Assembly (NCBI GenBank): GCA_030549495.1
Contig: JAUIRK010001034.1
Location: 1,116,001-1,180,000 of the forward strand
Length of the DNA stretch: 64,000 bases
Direction: 5' to 3'
Source of the DNA: Nectonema munidae
Lineage: Eukaryota; Nematomorpha; Nectonematoida; Nectonematidae
In this document: one piece after another, positions 1 to 9,089 of the stretch
Position numbering within the stretch: position 1 is the first letter of the stretch
Layout of the letters: each line of letters opens with the position of its first letter
Program-made: the position numbers and the translations under genes
Notes under the pieces: generated by a model
The model's database searches: none
Told to the model about the DNA's origin: nothing
What the model saw: the letters and a program-made list of their open reading frames with translations, nothing else

Positions 1-199
1 CAGACTGTCCCAAAAAAATAAAAATTGGAATTTTTTGAAGCACACCTCTTAAAAATGTTTTAATACATCAAATGTTATTACATATAAATTTTTATTTCAA
101 TTGAACTTTATTAAGTGACCGCTCATTGAACTTATGTCTCAAAAATGAATAATGAACACGCTATTTTATAAATTTTAATTAAATATTAATAGAGTAAAA

Positions 200-1760
200 A
201 ATACGCGTTAATTCTCTAATGAAAAATCTGGATTTTTGTTCTTCTTTAGACAGAACGAATTCTTCTTCTAAACAAGCAATCCATGATGTTGCTCCTGCGC
301 TAAAAGCATTTGGTGTTGATCTCAAAGATATAACTTTTTCAAAATCTTCATTGCACAGGTCCAGAAGTAAATCAAGAGAAGAACTTGAAAATAGTATAAA
401 AAGTACTTTCACCCCAAACACTCCTCTCATAATCCATTTTGACGGGGAATACATGAAGAATTTCGCGGGAAAGTTTGTGTATCATCTAGCTATCGGAGTA
501 TGAGGTGTGAATCCAGAAAAACTTTTACGCATAGATGAATTAGAGAAAGCGACAGGTTATGAAATCGGAACAGCTGCACTTAATGCAATTAAAGAGAGGA
601 AAGGTGTCGAAAGTTGTGTGGCAGGCCTCTCTTTTGGTTCAACTGCAAGTAATACAGGCATTCGCAATGGGGCATGTGTGAATATTCAGAAACATTTCAA
701 ACAAAAATTGCTTTTTTTAACTTTCTCAGCTTCATATTTTTGAGATAATTATAGGGAGTGTCTTCAGATTTTTTTAATTCGACTGGCCCAAACATTGATC
801 TTTTTAAAAATTTCAAAGAGAAAAGGAATTCAATATAATTTAGTGTTCTTGAAGGAGAAACGCGACAAGAAACTAACTGGCTAAAAATAAACAAAGATTC
901 TGTAATAAGTTTTGTTAGAGCAACTAAAGTTCAATCATCATCGTAATGATTACAGAGAGTTTTTAGAACTTTCTATAATTTCGTTAGGGGAAATTCCTGA
1001 AAGAGGTATACATTTAACAGCACCAGGAGCATGTCATAGAGCAAGATGGATGGCCAAAGTCATTTATTGTCTCAAGTTGTTTCTCTTTCGCTCTCAAAAT
1101 AATTGAAGTAACGAAGAAGATGAGGCATTAAGACGTATAAATATTTTTATTGTGTCTGTTTTTATCTTAGATGCTGGTTTACAGCGCAAAATTCAGTTGA
1201 AGCTCCTAAAAATGATTTAGACACTTTAAAAAATCTTGAAGATTATTATAGAAGTGTTGATCAGATGATTTCTATTGCTGCGATGAAAAAACTTAAATCG
1301 CATCTTTGGTACTTATCTGAACATGAAAGAGAAAAACTGAAAATGGCCAAAACATTGCAAGGAAAAAAGTTCAGTAGCAAGCTAAGAAAATTTGGAAGTA
1401 AAAATGTTATTTGCTTCAAAGAAAAAGATGTTTCTGATTTTATTACTTCAAATTCTTACAACTTTTTCAACACCTTACAAGTAGATCTTTCTTTTCTTTC
1501 TCTAGATCCTTGTAAATGGACTTATTTTCCTTCTTATATTGAGGGGCAAAAAATGTTAAAAGTCTCAAAGTTATAAATGACAGTGGAGAACGAATGGTGA
1601 AACTGATTAATAATGACTTCAATGATAAAGTTACAAAAAAAAAAGAACAAAAACATTTCCTTTTTCAAACAGTAGAGTTTCATCGACTGAAGATATCAAG
1701 TACAAAAGAGTTGAACTTCGTGTGAAACAAAATATATTAGATAACAAATTTTTTTAAACA
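200..1760 (+). pseudogene. Broken copy of a Cc8L18.2-like repetitive protein gene
   Basis: Consecutive plus-strand stretches of this region resemble, in the right order, a repetitive protein family that I recall from arthropods and from bracovirus-linked sequence (Cc8L18.2-like). Recognisable blocks are an HFDGE segment, the block around GLSFGSTASNTG, a block with APGACHRARWMAK and a later HLWYLSE block. The family's biochemical role is not known to me; its abundance suggests that it is carried by a mobile element. The copy is treated as a fossil: it is broken, with several interruptions, and no terminal repeats were found at its ends. The assignment rests on remembered family motifs, not on a search. 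The downstream border is approximate and the left end may lie outside the window. Confidence 0.6.
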
Positions 1761-1794
1761 TAATAAAAATTTTAACCTTATTAGTACTGGGGGA

Positions 1795-3320
1795 GGTGTA
1801 AAACGCCCCCCCCCCCTTCACTAAAAAATTAATTGTAGAAAATTGGGTCAATCATATCCCTTCAAATTTTGTGACTTTTCCTAAAATCGCTATCTGCAAC
1901 TTTTGAAACCATTTTCAGGGTAGTTGAATGACCCTTTCATGTCCAAAATTGTCAATGAAAATCAAAAATTAAAATTTTTCAGCAAAATTTTGACATTATT
2001 TGTACTTAACCTTATATAATAACCTAAAAATTTATAATTATATACAGTTTGGAACGCATAACACTTTATATATTTAATTTTTTCAATAATCATGGCTACT
2101 TTTTGGAAAATGTCAATCAAAATTTTGATTGATCAAAAATGTATCTAATAAAATATACCTTCAAATTTTACATATAATATATGTTTTATAAATCGGTCAT
2201 GCTGTTTTCATTTCTGGACTCATTTTTTACATTTAGGATTTGAAAATACCTATAAGTGTTAATCAAATTTGCGGTTTACTTCTGAAAATTGTCTCCAAAA
2301 AATTCCTTCACATTTTACATAAAATATATGTTTTTATACTAAAACAGTCATGTTGTTTTTATTTCTGGACTCATTTTTTACATTTACGATTTGAAAATAC
2401 CTATAAGTGTTAATTAAATTTGCGGTTTACTTCTAAAAGCTATCTCCAAAAATATTCTTTCAATTTTACATGAAATATATGTTTTATACCAAATCAATCA
2501 TGCTGTTTTCATTTCTGAACTCATTTTTTACATTTAGGATGTGAAAACACTTATAAGTGTTAATGAAATTTGCAGTTTACTTCTAAAAATTGTCTCCAAA
2601 AACATTCATTCAAATTTTACAATTAAATATATGTTTTTATACCAAATCAACCATGCTAGTTTCATTTATGGAATCAATTTTTGCAGTTTGAATTTGAAAA
2701 TATCTATAAGTATAAATCAAATTCGCATTTAGTTTTAAAATTTGTTTCCAAAAATATTGATTTAAATTTTACATGAAATATATGTTTTTATAGCAAATAG
2801 ATCATGATGATTTCATTTTTGAACATAGTTTTTGCATTTAGAGGTTTTACTGCTAGTGTCAATCAAATTTGCGGGTCGTAAAACTATATCCCAAAATATT
2901 CTCTCTAATTTTACATGAAATATATGTTTTTATACCAATTCGACCATGATAATTTTTATTTCTGAAATCATTTTTTGCATTTAGAGGTTTTAAATGTCTG
3001 AAAGTAACAATCAAATGTTCGATTTACGTCTAATGTCTACAGAAATATTTTTGAAATTTAAATAAATATCTGTTTTTATGCCAAATGGAAGATGCTGGTT
3101 TCATTTTTGGACTCAGATTTGGCATTTATAGTTTTAAAATATCTGAAAGCTTCAATCAGATTAGCGGTTTACTTCTAGATACTGTCTTCAAAAATATTTT
3201 CAAAAAAATAAAATATCTATTTTATACCAAATCGACTATGCTTATTTTATTTTTGTACTGGATTTTGGATAATACGATTAAAAATATCTCGAAGTGGCAA
3301 TTGAATTAGTAATGTATGCC
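1795..3320. repeat. Satellite-like array A, about eight units of ~150 bp
   Basis: A recurring segment (tacatgaaatatatgttttta followed by accaaatcgaccatgctg) begins near 2167, 2317, 2467, 2617, 2771, 2911, 3057 and 3207, so the period is close to 150 bp. The units diverge, most at the right end. The left flank, about 1795-2160, is a non-tandem leader starting with a C-rich tract; the same leader is found again at 26785-27140 in front of three more units. The array is therefore part of a dispersed element, not a local expansion. No convincing coding content was seen; short open frames in it follow the repeat period. Confidence 0.85.
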
Positions 3321-4320
3321 TGAAAATCAGTTCTGTAAAAAATTTTCAAAAAATGGCTGCATATTAGATATATAGTGAACATGTATTTTTTTTGTATATT
3401 TTGGCTTATAAAACTTTCTACAATCATCTTGGGTATGAAATATTTATTAAAAAAACAAACAAAAAGTATTATAAAATCTTCTGAAAATTTGTATGAGAGA
3501 AGGAACCAAGTTGAAAACTAATTTAAAAGAGAACATGTGATCAAAACAAATAATTAAAAGAAATATGTATCTTGACTAAATGGAAAATCTACGATGTTCT
3601 AATGAACTAGGAAGTGGTTTTATTATATAATAGATGCTTCAAAAAGATTTTGACAGTAAAAAAGAAGTTCCTCATTTACAAATGAAAAATATTTAAATCT
3701 ATAGCTTATCATAAAGGATTACAATTAACATTTAGCTAAGATGGGTTGGAAATCTGAAAATTTAGAATAAGTCAGATTTATCAAAAATGGCACCGATGCC
3801 AATATGTGAGAATTTAGTCACTATCAAGATATTTTTAATTTAAATTGAATTTGTCCATCTTTTTCCTTTTGCGTAAAAGAAATAATTTTTTAGATGAAGA
3901 ACGAGTACAACTTTTTGTAATTGAACAACGAACATCACGAATGATTCATCAGAAAAAAACCTTTGAAATGAGATTGGTTTACAAATATTCAGGTCTGATA
4001 ATAAAATACACGATCTAATTAAAAAGTCTAAGATCACCAAGAAGATTCTTTAATCACAATGCTTTGAGAGAGGAAAAAAGTAATTTTATCATTATAAAAA
4101 AATTTTCGAAACACATTGAAGAATATAAATTTCTAATGAAAAAAGAGCTACCAAGAAAGGATCATCATGGAATGAATAGCAAAATTACATACTGTAAATT
4201 ATAATATGACACAGAGATTACGAACCGATAACGAATTTGTAGCCAAAAAGATGGAGGTCCTATCGAGTTACATAAGTTACTGTAGAATGAAATATTTTGA
4301 GTGAATTATCAATTTTTTTG
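3321..4320. other. AT-rich spacer between the two arrays
   Basis: This kilobase carries no recognisable gene or repeat. A short minus-strand open frame near 3840-4040 has no recognisable motif and biased AT-rich composition. It may be unique interior of the element that holds arrays A and B, or a separate insertion. Confidence 0.4.
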
Positions 4321-4920
4321 ATAGGTTTTATTGATTTCATAAAAAATGACATCACCATTAAATACTACTTACTTGAAATGTATAAAAAACTTTTTATAAG
4401 AATAAAAATTTTAATTTTGACATGGGCTGTAATATTTAAATTATTTTGTCAGGTTTGACAAATTTTTTATAATAAAAAAAAGGAATATAACCAGTAAACA
4501 CAGCCTACTTGAAAATGGGTATATGTGTGTAAAATGCCATACACGTTAAACTTCATCATCTCCCTAAAGTTTCTATTAAACGTAATTCTCTAATTCAAAA
4601 AACGGTGACTGATCTTTTCTTTTTGGGATAAATCAATTTTTTGACAGTTTTGATTAATTTTTATAAAAAAAATGAATATCACTGAATTACGCATAAAAAT
4701 GGGTATACATGTGTAAAAAACTTTATTTTATTACTTAGATAATAAGTTTCTTTTTAAGAGGAGTTATCATATATAAATCAATGCTTTGATAACTTTAATT
4801 GATTTTTATAAAAAAAATGAATATCACCGCTCAATTCAGCATGCTTGAAAATGGGTGTATATGAGTAAAAAACATCATATAATTATTTGGATAAAATAAA
4901 AAATTTGAAACTTTGGAAAC
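4320..4920. repeat. Satellite-like array B, three to four units of ~150 bp
   Basis: Units carry a block like tttgattgatttttataaaa, then an attcagc-acttgaaaatgggtatat block and a run like gtgtaaaaaac. They recur near 4358, 4505, 4689 and 4840. The same unit is present in direct orientation at 28500-28870 and in reverse complement at 27585-27665. This shows that arrays A and B are two parts of one dispersed repeat family. Confidence 0.75.
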
Positions 4921-5044
4921 TAGTTTTTTTTATGCATATCAGAACAAGATGACAACGCCGTATCTTTTCTGTGTATTCTTTTGGGGGTATGATGAAATGC
5001 AATGCAACATGGTATGCATTTAAATAATGAGCACACCACTTACT

Positions 5045-5167
5045 TGCTTTCCATTGGTTGAAATTTTTAGCTAGATCTCATTGGTCAAAGCTAAGTTTCT
5101 TATATGTACTACTTATCTTTGACATGATGAAGCTTTATTTATTCACTTTTAGGGAAATGCTACTAGA
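5045..5167 (+). promoter_or_regulatory. Possible promoter region of the kinase gene
   Basis: Two inverted CCAAT boxes (attgg) lie near 5053 and 5089, about 80 and 115 bases before the kinase start codon. A pyrimidine-rich cacttttag just before gggaaatg could be a splice acceptor, in which case an upstream non-coding exon exists. No clear TATA box is distinguishable in such AT-rich sequence. The call is weak. Confidence 0.25.
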
Positions 5168-7516
5168 ATGGGTACCATAATTTATTTGGCTCTTATATTT
5201 CTTTCGGCTTTTGCTCATGAAAGCAATTTATACCAAAATCAGGTTACAAGTTTTGACAAATGCAAATCACACAAGAAAAAATATATGTTTTATAGTGAAG
5301 CAAGAAATGAAAATGTTTTCAATAAACGTTTTAAGGAAGCATTTATACTTACAAATATTTACCAGATATACTCAAACGTATATTTTACTAATTACAACAG
5401 AAAATTTAGCGAGAGAACCTATCGAGATACCTATCTGCAAATAGGAATGTACATACCAATGGACAATCAAGTGGTTGAAACGAGAAAAATAATAAGCAAG
5501 CATGATGAAGTTTGTCATGTTGAGAATTTTTCAACTATCTTGATCTATCTTACACTAATATATATTTATATAAAATGCTTAAAAATAATTAAGATTATCC
5601 TGAATTACACATATATGAAAAGGATAAAATTACAAAAATGGAGTGGGGAGATAAAAACCATAAAGACTGAGAATAAGATATCGAATAAGCGAAAGATTTT
5701 CCGGGTGCTTAGTTTGAAGAAAGAACTGTGTGTTCTACCGATAACCACAGAGACACACAGACGTGCGCTAGGCTATTATAATACAGATAAAGAAAGTAAA
5801 TGTACTTTGGAGTGTTTTAATCCACAGGACACAGTTGAATCACCTGTCTTGAATGAGAAAAGTGGGCTTGATGCTGGATCGAAACCAAATAGTTGGGATA
5901 TCAAAGGCAAAAAAAATATAACAAACTTTACTCACACCAATAATAACGATGAAAAAGATATCATTATTGAGTATAATAAAGTGTTAAATATAGCTAAAGA
6001 AAGTAAATTTACTTTGGAGTGTTTTAATACACAGGACACAGTTGAATCACCTGTCTTGAATGAGAAAAGTTGGCTTGATGCTAGATCGAAACCAAGAACT
6101 TGGGATATCGAAGGCAAGAATATAAACAACTTTATTCACACTGATAAAAATGACCAAAAAAATAATATAAATGAACATGATAATGTTGTAAATATACCTA
6201 AAGGAGACGCTAAGACAAAAAAGGAAAAGTTATGGCGAGTTAAAAAATTGAAAAAAACAATAATATATAAAGCTAAGGCGATACAAAAGTTATTAACTAT
6301 AAAAAAAAGATCTGTTGGGAAAAAAGAGCATAAAAATGAATCAGAAAAAAATTATTTGGAAAATCTCAAAAGAATAATGAAAAGAATCAGCTCTTTTTTC
6401 AGAGTAGGCAAGAGGAAGGAAGAGAATTATTTTTCAGGGAATGCAAAACGCGTAAAAGGATTAAAGAGGTTTCCATTTTTGCAGAGCATTTTAGGCAAAA
6501 TCAATGGAGGAATGTGGAAACGCGTTAGGAGGGATGTGCATGAAGGAAGAGATTCCCAAGCTTCATCCCTGAATTCAAGATATAGTAAAGTGGGTGGTTT
6601 AAAGTTTTGGTGTCGTGAGCTATACAGAGATGAAGATGTGATTCGCTACTTCAATTCGAGAGACAGTGGTCAAGAAGACAGATTTTCTAATATGCCAAGC
6701 GACATAAAATTTTTAAAAGATTCAGAGCGTGCTTTTGCAGAAGTAAATGAAGTTGGTGGGAAGGGGTTGAAGGAAAAATACAGCTTCACTTCAAAATACG
6801 TACTAAGGAATTTGATAGGAAGCGGTTCGTTTGGAAAGGTGTACATTGTGAATGAGAGAGGAGTAGACGAGGTTAAATATGTGGCGAAGGTGTGCGTTCT
6901 GAAATCAAGATATATGTTGTATAGATCAAAACAGGAAATTCAAATACTACAAAAGATGAATCATGAACAGGTTGTCAGAATGAAGGAATACTGCGTAGAA
7001 GACTCCTGCTTATACATAATACAAGAATACATTGAGGGGAAAACGCTAAAGTATTGGATGGGTGCTAATCAATGGGATGGTAAAAAATTTAAGTCGATTT
7101 GTGCTCAAATAGCCCTTGGTATTGAATACATACACAGTTTGAACGTGATTCACAGAGACATAAAGCCAGGTAACATAATGGTTAGCGAAGATGGTAGAAT
7201 TAAAATAGTTGATTTTGGTTTGGCAACAATGGCAAAAATATCAAAGAGTAGAGTCGGTACAAAATACTACAAGGCTCCCGAAATTCAACGTGGATCTTTG
7301 TACAACAACTCTGTTGATTGGTACAGTTACGGGAAAACAATTTTGAATCTTCCCAAGGTGAAGCAGATGCTTAAAGAGGACCTTGAGTTCCAGGATTTAC
7401 TGAGCGGTCTGATGCAGGAATGGTCATTGTTACGCTTTACAGCGAAAGAAATCAAGAAACACAATTTTTTCAAAAATGTTTCTTGGAAGAAGGGCGTGGT
7501 AAAGTGGTGGGCATAG
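5168..7516 (+). CDS. Membrane-anchored Ser/Thr protein kinase, intronless, 782 aa
   Basis: One uninterrupted frame. Residues 1-16 (MGTIIYLALIFLSAFA) look like a signal peptide. About 121-145 is a hydrophobic segment (ILIYLTLIYIYIKCL) that could span the membrane, giving a short external part and a long internal part. Residues 208-345 hold two copies of a 69-residue repeat (KESK-TLECFN... then SPVLNEKS). A lysine-rich region follows. The kinase domain starts near 545: glycine loop GSGSFGKV at 551-558, VAK lysine 574, alpha-C glutamate 590, HRDIKPGN with Asp664, DFG at 682, APE at 703-705, DWYSYG, and a conserved Arg in RFTAKEIKKHNFF. HRDIKPGN points to Ser/Thr, not Tyr, specificity. All catalytic residues are present, so activity is likely. 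The C-lobe after DWYSYG is short. A partial second copy lies downstream. Substrate and pathway are unknown to me. It could be a host gene, a retrocopy, or of foreign origin; the sequence does not decide. Confidence 0.85.
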   Translation: MGTIIYLALIFLSAFAHESNLYQNQVTSFDKCKSHKKKYMFYSEARNENVFNKRFKEAFILTNIYQIYSNVYFTNYNRKFSERTYRDTYLQIGMYIPMDNQVVETRKIISKHDEVCHVENFSTILIYLTLIYIYIKCLKIIKIILNYTYMKRIKLQKWSGEIKTIKTENKISNKRKIFRVLSLKKELCVLPITTETHRRALGYYNTDKESKCTLECFNPQDTVESPVLNEKSGLDAGSKPNSWDIKGKKNITNFTHTNNNDEKDIIIEYNKVLNIAKESKFTLECFNTQDTVESPVLNEKSWLDARSKPRTWDIEGKNINNFIHTDKNDQKNNINEHDNVVNIPKGDAKTKKEKLWRVKKLKKTIIYKAKAIQKLLTIKKRSVGKKEHKNESEKNYLENLKRIMKRISSFFRVGKRKEENYFSGNAKRVKGLKRFPFLQSILGKINGGMWKRVRRDVHEGRDSQASSLNSRYSKVGGLKFWCRELYRDEDVIRYFNSRDSGQEDRFSNMPSDIKFLKDSERAFAEVNEVGGKGLKEKYSFTSKYVLRNLIGSGSFGKVYIVNERGVDEVKYVAKVCVLKSRYMLYRSKQEIQILQKMNHEQVVRMKEYCVEDSCLYIIQEYIEGKTLKYWMGANQWDGKKFKSICAQIALGIEYIHSLNVIHRDIKPGNIMVSEDGRIKIVDFGLATMAKISKSRVGTKYYKAPEIQRGSLYNNSVDWYSYGKTILNLPKVKQMLKEDLEFQDLLSGLMQEWSLLRFTAKEIKKHNFFKNVSWKKGVVKWWA

Positions 7517-7760
7517 TAAATCAAAGTAAGTGGGCAGAATGTGGGTATGCGGATGGCGTTGCCATCTCAAGGAAATAAGCGATCTTGCCTTGCATAGCTA
7601 ATCGAAGTGTCGGCGATTAAAACCCTATTCGAACTGGATGGAAGGGTGATGGACATCCAGCGGGAGTAAAAACAAGACCTGCCTAAGAACACCTGGGCTC
7701 ATTGAGAGCTTAACGCCCTTTCACATCTGGGGAGAAGATAGAAGCTTTGTGAGATCCTAT
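7517..7760. other. Spacer after the kinase gene, less AT-rich than its surroundings
   Basis: About 240 bases with visibly higher GC than the flanks and no open frame of note. No polyadenylation signal stands out directly after the kinase stop codon. It has no counterpart beside the second gene copy. Confidence 0.4.
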
Positions 7761-7761
7761 A

Positions 7762-8040
7762 GTCCATCAATAGACTTTTCAAGATTACACCAGCAACTAG
7801 CGCTTTGTTGAGGCTTTTAGGGGTTAAGCCTGGAACAAGTGCATTGATGGATCGACCAGTGGAGAAAAATCTTGCTCTTGCAATCGATAGATTTTGAAGA
7901 TTACGGCTGCAACAAACGCATTGATGGATCAACCAGTGGAGATATATCTTGGTCTTCCAATTGATAGACTTTCGAGGATTACGCTAGCAATAAGCTCTTC
8001 TATGGATCAACGAGTAGAGATAAATCTTTCTCTTCCAATC
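7762..8040 (+). repeat. 77-78 bp tandem repeat, three full units and one partial
   Basis: The marker atggatc recurs at 7847, 7924 and 8002, giving periods of 77 and 78 bp; a degenerate partial unit precedes at about 7762-7800. Units read like gattacg-caacaa-gcattgatggatcaaccagtgg with a tail caatcgatagactttcgag. Translated in one frame, a unit gives peptides such as ALMDQPVEIYLGLPIDRL, so a 78 bp unit would encode 26 residues, while the 77 bp spacing breaks the frame between the first two. A 116-residue open frame runs from 7894 to 8244 across the repeat into unique sequence; I do not recognise it. Confidence 0.7.
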
Positions 8041-8247
8041 GTTGATTCAATTGCTGACATCTTCAAGGCACGACCAAAGCTTGGGAAGTGCGATTTTTTA
8101 AAAAAGCAAGCTACAATGAGTGTGAGTAGTCTGGCTCACATGATACCCTGCCTCAGGGCGGTAGTACCTCGTTTCGACGAGGGGGGACTTGCATTCCAGA
8201 TTCCTGATTTTGTTTCTCAAGCCGTCTTCGGGCTAAACATTTAAAAG

Positions 8248-9087
8248 AAGCACGCTAGGCTATTATAAAACAGACAAAGAAAGTAAATGTACTTTGGAGT
8301 GTTTTGATCTACAGGACACAATTGAATCACCTGTCTTGAATGAGAAAAGTGGGCTTGATGTTGGATCGAAACCAAGAACTTGGGATATCGAAGGCAAGCA
8401 TATAAACAACTTTACTCACACTGATAAAAATGACCAAAAAAATAATATAAATGAACATGATAATGTTGTAAATATACCTAAAGGAGACGCTAAGACAAAA
8501 AAGGAAAAGTTAGGGCGAGTTAAAAAATTGAAAAAAACAATAATATATAAAGCTAAGGCGATACAAAAGTTATTAACTATAAAAAAAAGATCTGTTGGGA
8601 AAAAAGAGCATAAAAATGAATCAGAAAAAAATTATTTGGAAAATCTTAAAAGAATCAGCTCTTTTTTCAGAGTAGGCAAGAGGAAGGAAGAGAATTATTT
8701 TTCAGGAAATGCAAAACGCGTAAAAGGATTAAAGAGGTTTCCGTTTTTGCAGAGCATTTTAGGCAAAATCAATCGAGGAATGTGGAAACGCGTTAGGAGG
8801 GATGTGCATGAAGGAAGAGATTCCCAAGCTTCATCCCTGAATTCAAGATATAGTAAAGTGGGTGGTTTTTTTAAGTTTTGGGGTCGTGAGCTATACAGAG
8901 ATGAAGATGTGATTCGCTACTTCAATTCGAGAGACAGTGGTCAAGAAGACAGATTTTCTAATATGCCAAGCGACATAAAATTTTTAAAAGATTCAGAGCG
9001 TGCTTTTGCAGAAGTTTGCTCAAGCTTCCCGAGAAAGAAAGTGTTGATGAAGTTTATTTACTTTTCACAATGTGTCTCATTTGTCTG
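8248..9087 (+). pseudogene. Partial tandem duplicate of the kinase gene, no kinase domain
   Basis: From about 8253 to 9015 the sequence is nearly identical to 5767-6743 of the kinase gene, then the similarity stops sharply at the codons following FAEV. The open frame, at most 264 residues from 8294, covers the repeat region, the lysine-rich region and the linker, and ends in an unrelated tail after CSSFPRKK. It lacks the signal peptide, membrane span and kinase domain. Only one 69-residue unit is present: its start matches unit 1 of the full gene and its end matches unit 2. Small in-frame differences exist (an IMKR segment absent, one codon added near VGGFFKFW). High identity with an open frame indicates a recent duplication. 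It could be a pseudogene, or a short expressed protein if a promoter exists. Confidence 0.8.
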
Positions 9088-9089
9088 AC

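Noticed and set aside
1-200. cagactgtcccaaaaaaat at the window start as a transposon end
   Set aside because: It resembles some Tc1-like termini, but no matching inverted end was found in the window.
2541-3309. Open frames within array A as genes
   Set aside because: They follow the repeat period, have AT-driven composition and no motif.
1795-4920. Evenly spaced repeats as a CRISPR array
   Set aside because: Units are contiguous, about 150 bp and divergent along their whole length, with no short identical repeat and unique spacer pattern, in clearly eukaryotic DNA.
1795-4920. Helitron or other autonomous rolling-circle element
   Set aside because: No Rep/helicase coding sequence, no CTRR end with hairpin was found; only the internal arrays recall some Helitron-like elements.
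5168-7516. Kinase as a receptor tyrosine kinase
   Set aside because: The catalytic loop HRDIKPGN has the lysine typical of Ser/Thr kinases, not the HRDLAARN of tyrosine kinases.
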